Part shown: positions 33,972 to 46,255 of the stretch, one piece after another | Numbering within the stretch: position 1 is the first letter of the stretch | Layout of the letters: every line of letters begins with the position of its first letter | From: Setomelanomma holmii | Taxonomy: Eukaryota; Ascomycota; Dothideomycetes; Pleosporales; Phaeosphaeriaceae | Length of the DNA stretch: 64,000 nt | Reading direction: 5' to 3' | Assembly (NCBI GenBank): GCA_010015745.1 | Contig: ML978193.1 | Location: forward strand, 62,001 to 126,000 | Translations under genes and position numbers: made by a program | The notes under the pieces: generated by a model | Database searches by the model: none | Told to the model about the DNA's origin: nothing | Seen by the model: only the letters and a program-made list of their open reading frames with translations

Positions 33972-36900
33972 ATGTCTGACTACTCTGGATCACCTTCGGA
34001 CCATCACCACGATACCCAACCACCGAAACGAAAAGTCACCCAAGCCGGTCTCGATGGAAACCCAATAGGACGATCTGTCAAGAGGAGGGCCTCAAAAGCT
34101 TGCCAATGTTGTCGAGCTCGAAAAGTGAGGTGCAATGTCACTGAGCACGGTGCTCCTTGCACGAACTGCCGGTTGGATGAGGTGGAATGCATTGTGTCAG
34201 AGAGCAGGCGTAAGAAGTTAGTTATCCCTCCTAGTGCAGCATCCGATACCCCAGCGCGAATTACCACAATCGACGAATGGAAGATGGTGTATCCTCCGAG
34301 TGTCGTCATACGAAGGTGTTTTGAGCTCGACCGTTCTGGACTAGCCACTTGCAGCGCGTTCTCCCCACCACAATCGATCATGCGCCCGCTGAACACAACG
34401 ATGTCGCTTTGCATATACCATCCTTCTGGACTTGGCTAATGTCTGCAGGAAATGGAGCAAAGATGACGAACATGCTACGGAGTGCACCCACTCTACCTCG
34501 AACGCTACACGCAAGCTCGCTTCCCGCGATGCGCTCGACAGCATCCAGAATCTCGCGTCAGCCACGTCGCGTGGGTCACATGAAGCAGAATCGAGACGAG
34601 ATGAGCATGTGCCTCATTCCATCTGTACGTACTCAGTGTAGATGAAAGTGCGTTGGTCCATATTCTGACTGATATAGATCAAAGCCATGGACACCGCATC
34701 AGCTCCGTCAGCAATCTGTCAGATTTCCAACGCCGCATGTCTGTTACCTCACAAATCAATGGCATACCCACCATGCCATTTACGCCCTTCGGCGACAACA
34801 GGTCATCTTTCTTTGGCAATGTGCCTCAACAATCGTCTGCTGGTGATCTCCCGCGATTCATCAAGCCACTACCAGCGAAGATTGGACCAGAGGAGATTTC
34901 TTACCTAGAAAAGAAGGGCGCTTTGACCGTACCGAAAGGCGTTCTACGCAGTGAGATGCTTCGTGCATACGTCGAGTTTGTGCATCCATACATGCCCTTG
35001 CTGGATCTGCATGATTTCCTCACTGTAATCGACAAGCCAGACGGAAGCAGTGGGAAAGTCAGCTTGATCTTGTTCCAAGCTGTCATGTTCGCAGGCTCCG
35101 CCTTTGTCGACATGGACCATCTCCGCACTGCAGGCTACGTAACGCGAAAAGAGGCTCGCAAGGACTTCTTTCAGAAGACTAGAGTAAGTCGCAACCCCTT
35201 TTCAAATACTTCGGACGATGTGTATTTCGGCCGAGTCAGTCGTTGTTGCGCTACAGGTTCGGACCCACCGACGTCCGATAGTCGGTGTGCATCCGGACAT
35301 GTGAAAGAGCGGCGACATTCCACACTAGCGGTGTTAGTGACATCTCTGACCATGTAAACAGATCCTTTATGATTTTGATTACGAGTCCGACCGCGTCTCG
35401 CTTGTCCAAGCTTTACTGCTATTGACGTACTACTATGAAACTCCCGATGATCAGAAAGACACCTGGCACTGGATGGGTGTCGCAACATCAGTCGCCCACA
35501 CTATCGGCCTCCATCGCAACCCAGATAATACCAACCTGGACAGCAAACGTGTCAAGCTATGGAAGCGCATCTGGTGGTCTACCTACATGCGCGATCGTCT
35601 CATCGCTCTCGGCATGCGGAGACCCACGCGCATAAAGACTGAGGATTTCGATGTGCCTATGTTGACGCTTGATGACTTTGAAATCTCGCCGATTCCAGAC
35701 TCGATCACATGCATTCCCGCCGACTGTCGTGTTGCCCGCGACGCTGACGTGCAAAGAAAATTGGCCATTATGTGTATTGAGAAGGCCAGATTATGCCTCT
35801 GCATATCACATGTGCTCTCGAAGCAGTATTGCGTTCTGAACAACAACCACGGACTACAGAATGATCGCACGACCATGATGCTGCTGCCCAAGAAGCTGGA
35901 CCCAGAAACGAGCGAGGTCAAGGCTTGTGACGTGGAGCTACAGAAATGGGTCTTTGAACTGCCTGAAGAAGCTCGATACACAGATGCACCTAGTGGTGAT
36001 GCCGCCATTGACTTGGCTCGATCACTGCTACACATGGTCTTCTTCACAACACTGTCTGCATTACATCGTCCTCAGGTTCTGCCCAACTCGCAGGGAGGCC
36101 CAGCTAGTACGCCAGCAAAGGTCAACGTTGAGTCCGATCTGCTGGATGTTTCTCGCCGCAATGTTCGACGTGCGGCTTCAGCCATCACCTCGATTGCTCA
36201 ACGTCTGGACGCTGGTGGCCTGGTCAAATACCTCCCGACGACTGGTGTAACAGTCCTTCTACCCGCGATCATCATCCACCTTTTGGACATCAAGGCTCCC
36301 GAGGAAGAGACCCGCCGATCATCTCTGCGTGGTTTCTGCCAATGCATGGCTGTGATGGGCAAGCTGCGGGATCTATACGCAGCAGCCGACTACTCCGTGG
36401 CGTTCCTAGAAGCCGCAATCCGCAAAGCAGGGATTCACGTTGCGCCAATGACGGCCCAGGCATCTCCAATGCCCAAGCCATCACCCATCACAACCGTCGA
36501 AGACCTCGTAGATGCCGGTCGACGTCTTGATCTCGTCAATTCCGCCACCAACGCATCACTAAACTTGCACCGCGCGGCATTGACCCCACCGCCCGACAAC
36601 GGCACGACCAACATGCACGCACTCGAGAAGCAGCCGCATGACAACGACAATGTTACAGACGAAGAGGTTGCACGTCGGCTCGAAACATTCCTCGCTTCGA
36701 CACCCCCGGATTCAGACCACGAGCACATGAGCATAACGATCTCGGAAGACGCCCCAATGACGACCGTAACCGCGCCTTCGAACAGCGCCATCGACGCATT
36801 CAACAAATGGACGACAATGGATCTCCCCACCAATCCATTTACGCATATCAATCACCACCAGGACGATGAAATGCTTTTTTCGAGTCTACCGCTGAACAAC

Positions 36901-37068
36901 GAGTTTGACGAGGGCGACTTTGACAGCCTGTTGAATCTCGACGCCGTGGGTGAGACGTTCACGTTCGACGACGCTGTGATTGACAACCAGCTGAACATGA
37001 GCATTGGCGGCTTGGGCGAGGTGGACTGGTTAGGTGTTGGAGATGCTGGCCTCACTGTTGAAGCATGA
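33972..37068 (+). CDS. CTF1/FarA-type Zn2Cys6 fatty-acid regulator
   Basis: Nuclear zinc-cluster activator of the group comprising cutinase transcription factor 1 and FarA, which switches on peroxisomal fatty-acid breakdown and, in plant pathogens, cutinase and lipase genes. Four exons: 33972-34216, 34449-34624, 34678-35183 and 35362-37068; introns 232, 53 and 178 nt; 877 aa. The cluster is C44-x2-C47-x6-C54-x8-C63-x2-C66-x6-C73 (core SKACQCCRARKVRC), preceded by basic RSVKRRA. Family-specific stretches include EHVPHSIYQSHGHR, FVHPYMPLLDL, TYYYETPDDQKDTWHWM and LWKRIWWSTYMRDRLIALG. The tail is acidic and Asn/Asp-rich, as in activators. The long first intron is the least certain part, because its frame stays open. 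Relatives are FarA and FarB; which one is not decided. Confidence 0.88.
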
Positions 37069-38070
37069 GGCAAGAGTGGCATTTTAACCACTAATATTTC
37101 TTATTGCATTTCCTGCGGGAGTTCGGAAAAGTTGGTTTCATTGGGTCTGTATCGTATACGGAGCGATGATATCCATATTTCCTTCCTTCCTTTCTTTCTT
37201 TGCATATACTGCATTTCGGGGCGTCACGTCAATGCTTGCTACGGAAGGAAAAGGCACAGAATGGCAACGCCTGGAATGCTATGACGGTCATCTATTTACG
37301 CAGTAATGAAATGAAAAGACTCTATCTGACCTTCACCCACATCTTCCGTGACACTTCTATTCCCACAAGGACAATATCCCAATCTCAATTCACCACCATC
37401 ACACCTCTTGTTCACAAACTATAACTCTTCCTCTTCCACGTCCTAATTCCAGTTACAACGCCTACCTCATCAAAACAGCCACACTGTCACCTTCCTCCAT
37501 CCGCCCCTCCAAGTGGCGACCCCACCATCCCGCATCCAACAGCCCACAACCTACCCGAAAACTATCCCCCATTGCTAGCCCATGTTCTCGCACGGGTCCA
37601 GCCCACCCTCTAGCGGCACGTCCCAAGCCCCGCTAGATGGACCCCGCGGAAGTAGGAATCCGAGTCTTGTTCTCGTATCCAGGATCTGGAGCATCATTAG
37701 CGGGGACGGAGAAAGGCGGAGTAGTTGTATGTGGTCATGTGTGGTGCCGAGATTGGGCGAGGTGGAGTTTGGTTTGTCAGGGACCGGTAGTGCTTGATGG
37801 GGAATGCCGGACTATGTATTCGTACTTCTGGTGTATTTGCATAAAAGGACTTTGGGACTCGTTGGCAAGAAGATTTGCTAGGGCTAAGACGGTATCGCGG
37901 TTTGCATGGTTGAAATGCGCTCAATCGGTATTAGGTATGGTTAAAAAGACGACAACATGACCCGCTCTATGCTCAAGTTTGTAAGTGAACGACCTCCCGG
38001 CGTCTCTCCGTCCCACGGAAGATGACGACTAGTCTTGTTGAACCCCGTATCCAAGTCCTCTAAGGCTCAT
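37069..38070. other. Intergenic, convergent 3' flanks
   Basis: 1.0 kb between the FarA-like gene (+) and the ethanolamine kinase gene (-). It contains a CTTC/CTTT-rich tract near 37178-37203. Short open frames at 37582-37960 on both strands are not supported. Confidence 0.5.
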
Positions 38071-39428
38071 TTACTCTTCTTGTGCCCATCTCTTCTCTCG
38101 CTCTGTTGTTTGCCCGTCCTTCCAAGCAAAATATTCTCCTAACCTGACTTCGGCGTAACTTGCATAGTCAAAGTCGATCAGTGAGATCTGTGCCTGGATT
38201 AGAGCCCAGATACCCCAGTAGAAACCGGGGAGACCCCTGAATATGTCAACCTGCTCGAAAAGCTCCTCCAGATCTGAGTCCTTGTATGTGCGGTCCGAGT
38301 GTGTGCTGAAGCTGCGTAGATACTCGCGGAGGAAAGCGCGTCTTACGCTCCGTGTGGGCATAGCGTTGTAATCGCAGTCGAAGCCACCCCATTCGGCGAA
38401 GTGGTTGGCAATATCAAACGACGCGGGTGCTGGCGTGGCATATTCGTAGTCTATGAAGGATACGGTTGCAGCAGGCTCAGGTTCTTCAGACCCGCCTGAT
38501 GCGCTCGAGCGACGAGACGCGGCGGCTGATGAGGGTGATGGTTCGATAATCACGTTGCCAGACAGGAGGTCGCAATGGGCGAAGACGAAGGGATTGGCCC
38601 CGCCAACACCAGGGGTGTCGCCTAGCAACTTTGTCAGGCTCTCGAGTTCGGTCATCAGTTGTCCTCGGCGGTTCGATTGCGCGGTGGTGCTTGTGGGTAG
38701 CGCAAGGATCCATTTCTGCATCGTGGTCCACATATTGGGGATGGGCTTGCCCGGTGTGAGTTGTGCCATGTCTACCAGTGAAGCACGCTTGTTGTTGGGT
38801 GATAGTTGCGCAGGTGCAGGACATGTGCTGCTGATACTCGATATAGGTAATGTTGCATGCCATTCACCAAGCCTTTGAGCTACCCCTCGCCATACTTCTG
38901 GTCGACGCAGATCGGCAGGTGCGCACACGCTACCTCTAATAAACTTGTATAGAAGACCATTCTCAAATCGGGCATGGAGGGACGGTGCGAGGCCGTGGCG
39001 GGCAAGGAGCGAGTGGGATCGGGTCTCCTCTGCGATAGTGTCAGTGTCGAAAAGGTGCTGAGTAGGACATGCTCATACTCTCTCGGTCTATGAGAACGTC
39101 TGTGCCCTTTCCGTATGCGCGCAACAGTATCGCATCCTCGTCAAGCTCCGTGTTGGAAAGTCCCGGAAGCTTGTTCACCGCCTTTAGGAGCTATGTCTTC
39201 TTAGCCGCGCGTCCACGTAGAATATGTGACAGTTCAGGGGGCTTGGATCGTGCGTACCGTGTTCGTGATGCCGTCGGTGAACCGCACAAACTCGATTGTG
39301 TCTTTTGATTCCCGCCATTCGGGACGCAGTGTAAGGAAGAGGTTGAGGGCCGAATTGTGAGAGTCGGAATTGTCGTAGTAAAGAGGGATGTGCCGTAGCG
39401 AATCGTAAGGCGACTGCGATTTGCTCAT
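38071..39428 (-). CDS. EKI1: Ethanolamine kinase
   Basis: Cytosolic kinase that phosphorylates ethanolamine, the first step of the Kennedy route to phosphatidylethanolamine. Three exons on the minus strand: 39258-39428, 39079-39190 and 38071-39029; introns 67 and 49 nt; 413 aa. Recognisable blocks: FVRFTDGITNT, AILLRAYGKGTDVLIDRE, SLLARHGLAPSLHARFENG, the catalytic Brenner-type motif FAHCDLLSGNVI, and SFIDYEYATPAPASFDIANH with HFAEWGGFDCDY. The last two are typical of choline/ethanolamine kinases, and the length and FxNG block favour ethanolamine kinase. A serine/proline-rich insert (about 25 residues) splits the catalytic loop region, a fungal feature. Choline kinase is less likely. Confidence 0.91.
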
Positions 39429-40285
39429 GGTGTCTGCTATGGTTCTGGTCAGTACAGTGTGGTGGAATGGTTCGATATGCGAAAACCGGAGTGCCGTGAG
39501 GAACGGCAGTGGGAATCGTTTGAGGCATGTGAGGTCTTGCGCTGCATGGCAAGTGCGAAACAGGCGTGGGATCCATACCAATTGAAAGACTATATAGAAA
39601 GCAGAGAAGTTGGTGGCTGTCGTGAGGGAGTACAGCAAAGAGAATGGTTGCACAAGACAAGCAGAATCGCAGCTGGGTTTCGTGGGGATCAAGGGTCGCG
39701 TGCAGGTGGCGCCTGCCCCTGTCTAGCCGTGCCTGCCCCACACGAAACCCTTCCTTCCAAAGTACAGCCACAAGTGACGTCTACCACAACTACAAGGCTG
39801 CGTGCACAACACACGCAACGCTCGTCGACACTGCGATAAGCCAGCTTTCACCTTGAAAGACCACTTTCCCTGTGTGTTTCGTCATTACGGCTAAGTCGGA
39901 TCCATGTGGCTTGTCTTTGAGCTCACATATGCACGTGCGGAGCTTCTTCATCGTCCTTAGCATGGCCGGATTGTGGCGCCGATTGGTTCGGCAATACTCA
40001 GGGACTCTGGCGCATGTCAGATGTTCCAGGGCACAGGAACGTGCGGAATGACGTTGTAGCTACCATAAGCACAGGTAGTCCATATTTGACAACGATTGAT
40101 ACTGTGATTGTCGACGACCACGGATCGTCGTTCTACACATGTGCGAAGTCCCCGAACTACGGTCCGTCCCATTTGACGTGAGACCAGCAAGCCCGTTGCA
40201 CGCCAGCTGCCTCTTCTCCCGCTAGTTGCTTTGTACCCACAGATACATGCCATGTCCGACCGTCTTACTCATACGAGGCCATCCC
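39429..40285. other. Intergenic
   Basis: 857 bp between the ethanolamine kinase start and the IML2 3' end, both minus strand. No gene is supported. It should include the kinase promoter. Confidence 0.5.
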
Positions 40286-42888
40286 TCAGCAGTGAACGCC
40301 GAACTTTCTCAGTGTATCCTTGCCAGTCGTGATCTTCATGCCGATTCTACATTCAGGTTTGTCAGCAAACGTGGTACGCCGGATGAGCAGTCGTTGCAAG
40401 AGTGTTGTACATACCTAGCATCCAAGTCGAATCCGCCCCACTGTGTCACTTCCTGCAACCAGTCTCTACACTTGTTCAGCGTCTCCAAATCCTGACCCGG
40501 CTGTTTGTTCGCATCGGCCTCACGCCAGAAGTTCGCGGCCATCTCATATCTCGCACACGGCGCTGTCCAGTTATCCTTCAAATTGCCGTTGAATAGCAGT
40601 TTGTCCACTGGAATAATCTCCTTCTCTAGTATCGCTTTAGCTTCAGCTGTCCGGCCCATGTTGCGGAGTATGGAGGCACGAAGTAGGTGCAGAATCGACT
40701 TCTCGTCAAGGCTTTCCTTCTCCCAGTGTGGGTTGGCGGCAGATTCGCTCCAAGCCAGGCTTTCCAGGGATGTCTCGAGGTGGTCGACTCGCATTCTTTT
40801 GGCGCCGTTCCAGAAGTATATCATCTCCTCCAACGGCGAGACGCCAACGGCATCGATGAAGTCGCATCTCCACTCTTTAGCTCTTGCCTCCCATTTCTGA
40901 ATCTTGCGATTAATGAAGATATCAAAAGGCAATTGCCGACCCATGAATCTTTTCTTGCCTACATTAGGCAGCACTCTTTGGAAGAACTCTGTAGCATCAT
41001 CCGCATACTTCTTCGCAGCCCCGGGTTTGATAGATTTGGTTCGCCTATACAATTCGACGCGGGATGCTCCGCAAATGTACCAGTAGAGACCGTGACTCCA
41101 GTTATTGAGTTTGATACACTTCTGGAACGCAAGGGCAGTCGCCTCGTAATCGTGCATGTACATACTGTTCAGACTACGCTCGAACCAGCTGAGCGCTTCA
41201 AGCTGACGGAGCGGTGACTCGCCAGCTTCTGCAATGAATTTGACGGCCTTTTCAAGTTCTCTGTCTGCCGCAAGCATTCGTGACTCCTCAAGTAGCCAAA
41301 GATGACTCTTTGGGTACCTCTCTCGCATTGTACGGAGGAGAACCGTGCATCGTTCTTTGGGGTAAGATCCCTCACCCGTGGATGGAATGATGTCGCATAT
41401 GCTCGTGAATCCATTAAGATATCCCATGAGAACGACACCGGCCATTGCTCCGTGGATGTCGTGAAATTTGGTGGCTTGCCAGAGCATCTGCATACCACGC
41501 TCTCGGTCGCCCTTGAAGCCGACAATCTTGAGCAGAGTAGCGAATGAAGGTGGTATGAACGAAAGGAGAAGCAGTAGCATGCCAAAGCAGAAGTTGGAAC
41601 CCGCAAGAATGAACGTGTCCACAGGATGATCGCTAAAGGTGGATATGTCGGTATCTGGTCCACCAAGGTCGTTCATCATGAGCTTCTCGAAGTCGTCAAC
41701 GGTATCTGGCACGGTGTTGGAGGGCTTCTCATCTGCAGGCGGTAAAGCTCCAGCCTGGCTGGACTCAATGTCCACCTTCTTTCTGGCGTTGTCCAATGCG
41801 ATCGCGCTGCCGTCTGCAGTAGGGACGTTCAGATGGCCCATGTATTCTCCAGGAGTCTCGACTCCTGTACGATCTTCTTTAGCGTCCACGAAGTCAAAGT
41901 CATCATCGTCTTCATCGTTCTCGACAGCTTTCTTAACTCCAGGTGTTGGTTCCGTCTTTATTGTCGATGTTTCGGTCCCTGGAGACGGCTTGAGACTGGC
42001 CGTTGACGCTCCGGCAGAGACGTTGTTCGATGGAGGACGCTGAGGGTCCTTAAGACTACTGGCACCAGTGTTCGAACGTAATGATCCCGTCTTCGAGCGC
42101 AATGATGCCTTCTTGAACGAGCTAGCAGAGCTCGTCGAATTGACACTACTCGTGTTCCTTTCCTTCAAGAAGTTCCTCTCGTTCTCCATCACAGACTCTA
42201 ATGCTAAATATGCCTTCCTCAGCTTATAAAAACTCTTTATAGCCTCTGTCAGACTCTCGTTGAGCAAGCCAACAACAGCACTCATCAGTTGTGACTCAGC
42301 CTGACATACTGCGTACTCGGTTCCAGGAGGGTATATCGGCGATCGATACGAGTTCGGGTCTTTGACGGCTCGTCGTTGCGATTCGTATGCGGCGGTCTCG
42401 GCCTGGTACAGGGCGTTCGCGGCTGAAGCTACTGTCAACATTGGACGAACGGAGTATTGACTGCCTGGTCAGACCTTCGCGCATCGTCTCTTGTTCAAAA
42501 CCAAGTGTTGCCCTCATGAACATACACACTCCGGCACCCAGCTATAATCATAAGCTTCGGAATTATGCATGCCGCCTCGGGCTGTTTGCAGTGGGTATGT
42601 ACCTGGTGGAAGGGCGAACTGCCTTTGCTGAGGTGTGCTTCAGCTGATTCGAGATCATCGTTCATGATATGTGTGACGGCTGTGCTCGCGTGTCGTCAGT
42701 ATAGCGCCAGCTACAGACACAAGAGATAGGGGATCCTCGTACAACTCATGGCATCCTGTACTGCACATCGCGTCAATAGCTGCGGAACATCTCATACGGT
42801 CGTGCTCACTATGGGCAAGCTCATCAAGGGAATTGAGACTCTTGGTGTGGGTCACAGGATTGTGCCCTTTGAGCCATCCTCGCAACAT
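40286..42888 (-). CDS. IML2: Iml2/TTC39-family lipid-droplet/mitochondrial protein
   Basis: TPR-like protein of the Iml2 group, implicated in yeast in inclusion-body clearance with lipid droplets. Five exons on the minus strand: 42762-42888, 42603-42679, 42475-42541, 40415-42431 and 40286-40346; introns 82, 61, 43 and 68 nt; 782 aa. The long frame alone loses about 90 N-terminal residues. Splicing restores THIMNDDLESAEAHLSKG, then LGAGVCMFMRATLGFEQETM, then ASAANALYQAETAA. The small last exon gives ITTGKDTLRKFGVHC. Other blocks are LMSAVVGLLNESLTEAIKSF, a hydrophobic CFGMLLLLLSFIPPSFATLL and TALAFQKCIKLNNWSHGLYW. A low-complexity serine/lysine linker (about residues 190-330) separates the parts. 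The first exon is the least certain; a possible 30-nt intron in it was not used. Confidence 0.87.
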
Positions 42889-43489
42889 CTTGCTGTTTAT
42901 ATCGCTGCAATGAGCACGAGGCAATGCTTAACCCAAAGAAATGAAGAGGATTGGAAGAAGGAAAGGAAGACAATGAACGGCAATGGAAGAATCGAACCCA
43001 GATGTGAATCGGGAAGATGTGAAAGGCGGAGGCAGCCTAAAGTCTCAAGCGCTGATAGCCCTCAAGCGCAACCCTACGCATTGCTGACTGCTTCGTCCGT
43101 TTGTTCGGAGCTAAACGAAGTACGTCATGTTCGTCCCCGGCCCAGATTATGTCCCGAGGAGCTCTAGGAAGCTACGTTGACCTCGAGAGCGAGAACGAGA
43201 GCGAGGGATTGCGAAGTCCGATGGCAGAATTAACATCGCCAAAACAACCTACGAATCCAGCATGGTGGTACCCCGCGGTGTCAGATCGTCCGGTGTACGT
43301 AGACACGTGATCGTGATTGCTTGCCCGCGCTAAGCTCATCGCCGCTTCCGCTGTGAGAGCCGCATTTGAAGCTCCAAGCCCAAACTCACTACAATCATAA
43401 CTCACTCCTCATCACCACGAAATCCGAACGTCTCACATTTTGACAACACCCACTATACTTCTGCGACTTCTATCACACACATCGCAACC
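42889..43489. promoter_or_regulatory. Divergent intergenic region IML2/SEM1
   Basis: 601 bp between the start codons. Overlapping open frames here are antisense shadows without features. Confidence 0.5.
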
Positions 43490-43824
43490 ATGTCCGGCAA
43501 CGCCCAAGGCGCCTCCACTACAGCCAAACACGACAAAGCCACCGTCAGCAACTCCAAGAACGGAGAGCAGCCCCTCGCTCCAGAAAAGAAGCCCGCCGTC
43601 CTAGAAGAGGACGACGAGTTTGAGGACTTTCCTGTCGAGGACTGGACAGAGGAGGAGACACAGATTCCCAACGGCAATGCGCACTTGTGGGAAGAGAGCT
43701 GGGATGATGATGACACGAACGAGGATTTTGCGGTACAACTGAGGTAGGATCGCGTCTTGAGTGATGATGTGAGGTCTGGTGGCTAACTAAGTGCAGGGAG
43801 GAGCTCAAGAAGCTAGGCAAATGA
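43490..43824 (+). CDS. SEM1: 26S proteasome lid subunit Sem1/Dss1
   Basis: Small acidic intrinsically disordered subunit of the 26S proteasome lid, shared with mRNA export and DNA repair complexes. Two exons, 43490-43743 and 43797-43824, with a 53-nt intron (CTAAC branch, GTGCAG acceptor), giving 93 aa. The two acidic-aromatic binding sites are clear: EDDEFEDFPVEDW and HLWEESWDDDDTNEDFAVQL, followed by EELKKLGK, which comes from the second exon of nine residues. The N-terminal 40 residues are low-complexity, as in other filamentous fungi. Confidence 0.95.
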
Positions 43825-44090
43825 GCGACTGTGATGCAAGACGTTCACGAACTAAGAGCGCAGCGGCGCATAACGAAGTCATGATGCCTCGCGCGGCGAG
43901 CATGTCACCTTCAGCTCTGGCTTGAAACTTAGCATAGAACAGTATGGGGCGACGAAACGACCGTGGGAAGACTGTGTCTTATATGGCAGTCACGCTTCAG
44001 TGCGGCGAAAGAGCTATTCTACACCTATCATAATTTCGAAGACTTGCCTTCTTCCACTAAGCTTTTGTAGCAACGCATCCCGCAAGTGAT

Positions 44091-45453
44091 TTACTTACTC
44101 GACAGCGCAGACACACCAGGCAGATCCTTGCCCTCGAGCAGCTCGAGCGACGCACCACCACCTGTTGAGACGTGGGACAGCTTGTCCTCTACACCGTACT
44201 TCGCCGCGACCGTTGCGGTATCACCACCGCCAATAATGACGATCTTCCCGCTCTGTGCCGCCTCAACAGCAGCGTCCAGAGTCTCTTTCGTGCCCTTGGC
44301 AAACTTGTCGAACTCGAACACGCCCGCGGGTCCGTTCCAGAGGATAGTTTGTGCCTCGCCGATGGCCTCCTTGTACAGCTTGATGGATTTCTCTCCGCAG
44401 TCAAGACCCATCCAGCCATCCGGAATGCCCTCCTCATCTGTCGCATATCCGACTTGAGCATCCTTGTCGAACTTGTCCGCTGTGATGTAATCAATCGGCA
44501 GCACAATCTTGACATTGTTCTTCTTCGCCTTCTCTACAAGATCCTTGACTGTCTTGCTCCCAGCCTCGTCGAACAAGCTGTTACCGATCTTGACGCCTTC
44601 TAGTGTCTTCTTGAATGTGAAGGACATACCACCGCAGATGATGAGGCTATCGACTTTCCCGAGTAGATTGTCGATGAGCTGGATCTTGTCGCTGACTTTG
44701 GCGCCACCAAGGATAGCGAGGAAGGGGCGCTTGGGTTCCTCTAGGGCCTTCGCGAAGTAGTCGAGTTCCTTCTTGACGAGGAAACCCGAAGCTTTCTGGG
44801 GAAGGTCTACGCCAACCATGGAGCTGTGCGCGCGATGGGCTGTACCGAATGCATCATCTGGAATGGTGATCAGTGCTGTCAACGCCAATAAATACACGCA
44901 TAATAGACCTACTGATGTAAATATCACCAAGAGCAGTCAGGCCCTTCCTGAACTCCTCTACCTTGCTCTTGTCCACCTTCTGCTTCTTGCCCTCGTCATC
45001 CTTATAGCTGCCCTCCTCCTCGGCATGGAAGCGCAGGTTCTCTAGCAGGATGACCTGTCCATCTTTCGCGCCATTCACAGTCTTCTCGGTCTCTGGGCCG
45101 ACGCAGTCCTCGGTAAAAGTCACGCTTGTGCCCAGCAGCTTCTCTAGCTCGGGAACAACCGGCTTGAGGCTGTACTTCGGGTTTGGCTTGCCGTCTGGCC
45201 GGCCAAGATGGCTCATGAGGACTACCGCTTTGGCACCATTGTCGCGGGCGTACTTGATGGTGGGGAGGGCACCAACTATGCGCTGGTTGTTTGTGATCTT
45301 CTTGTCGGAGTCGAGGGGGACGTTAAAGTCGACCTGTGAAGTGTATTGTTAGAGCACTATCTATAGTTGCATAATGCTGAACCTTACCCGGATGAGGACA
45401 CGCTTGCCCTTGAGGTCGACGTCCGCGATTGAGAGCTTGTTGGAGAGAGACAT
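44091..45453 (-). CDS. PGK1: Phosphoglycerate kinase
   Basis: Glycolytic enzyme converting 1,3-bisphosphoglycerate and ADP to 3-phosphoglycerate and ATP in the cytosol. Three exons on the minus strand: 45388-45453, 44913-45333 and 44091-44857; introns 54 and 55 nt; 417 aa, the standard length. Landmarks: LKGKRVLIRVDFNVPLD (across intron 1), VLMSHLGRPDG, LLENLRFHAEEEG, INDAFGTAHRAHSSMVG (across intron 2), FLAILGGAKVSDKI, ILWNGPAGVFE and the nucleotide-binding IGGGDTATVAAKYG with STGGGASLELLEG. Codons end mostly in C or G, as expected of a highly expressed gene. It converges on SEM1, with 266 bp between stop codons. Confidence 0.97.
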
Positions 45454-46255
45454 GTTGCGAGTGCTTCGGAGGGACTGTGACGGCTGCGCGTTAGTTGAGA
45501 ACTTTAGGAAGGTTTACAGGGCCCGATTTGAGGTCGAAAAGGCTCAATCGCTTTCTGAAGTGACGGAAGACGAGATGGTGCTCCTACCGTAAGTTATGAG
45601 GAAGAGCAGAATTAAATCGTCGGAGAAAGTTGCGTGTTTGTTGTTGAGCCCACTATGTCATGGAGCTCTAGCGGGGCAGGCGCGGGGTGGGGTGAGGTCA
45701 GACAATTCCTTAACAAATTTAAAACACCTTATCGAATCACAAAAGCAAGCAGACCATGAGCGCACTAGGTCGGGCAGAAATACAAAAAGTAAGGCGACTC
45801 GGATGGCGACTCGTTCCGATACAGCCTCGTTCAAGCTGATTCAAGCTTGTGATCCCGCGGCCGAGAGGTGCCTCGGAATCTGGCGCAGATTCTTTGAAAG
45901 TTCAAGAACTTAACATGCTCCTGGTAGTCAAGATCGCATGCCAACAAATCATCTTAAGCAGTGTTCCTGCTTTCGATCTCACAGGAAGAGAAGCAGGTGA
46001 CGCTTGATAATGAGAGATTGCGGAAGCCGTGTTGAAGGTAATGATAGTATTCTTTTGCGACTCAATGAGAGGATATAGACATAGAATCGCTCGCTGCTGA
46101 AAGAACCATGACCAACCTAACACAATGCGATGCCTGAACGCCTGATACCGGAGCCAATATGCAAAAACGCGTTCCCGAGGTATCGACCAGACTTCTGAAC
46201 CGGTGCCACCCCAGTGGCAAGGAACAAGGACAGACAAGGGAGATCCGTGGGTGAT
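45454..46255. other. Intergenic, PGK1 promoter side
   Basis: 802 bp between the PGK1 start and the 3' end of the Mpv17-family gene, both minus strand. The PGK1 promoter should be here. No other gene is seen. Confidence 0.5.

Noticed and set aside
37582..37960. Small open frames 3' of the FarA-like gene
   Set aside because: Two overlapping frames with no domain or signal peptide, in a 3' flank.
42655..42784. Extra 30-nt intron in IML2 exon 1 (GTGAGC...CGCAG)
   Set aside because: Too short for a fungal intron; the frame stays open without it, so it was not used.
42985..43005. B-box-like GGGTTCGATTC on the minus strand
   Set aside because: The T-stem does not pair and no A-box lies upstream at tRNA distance.
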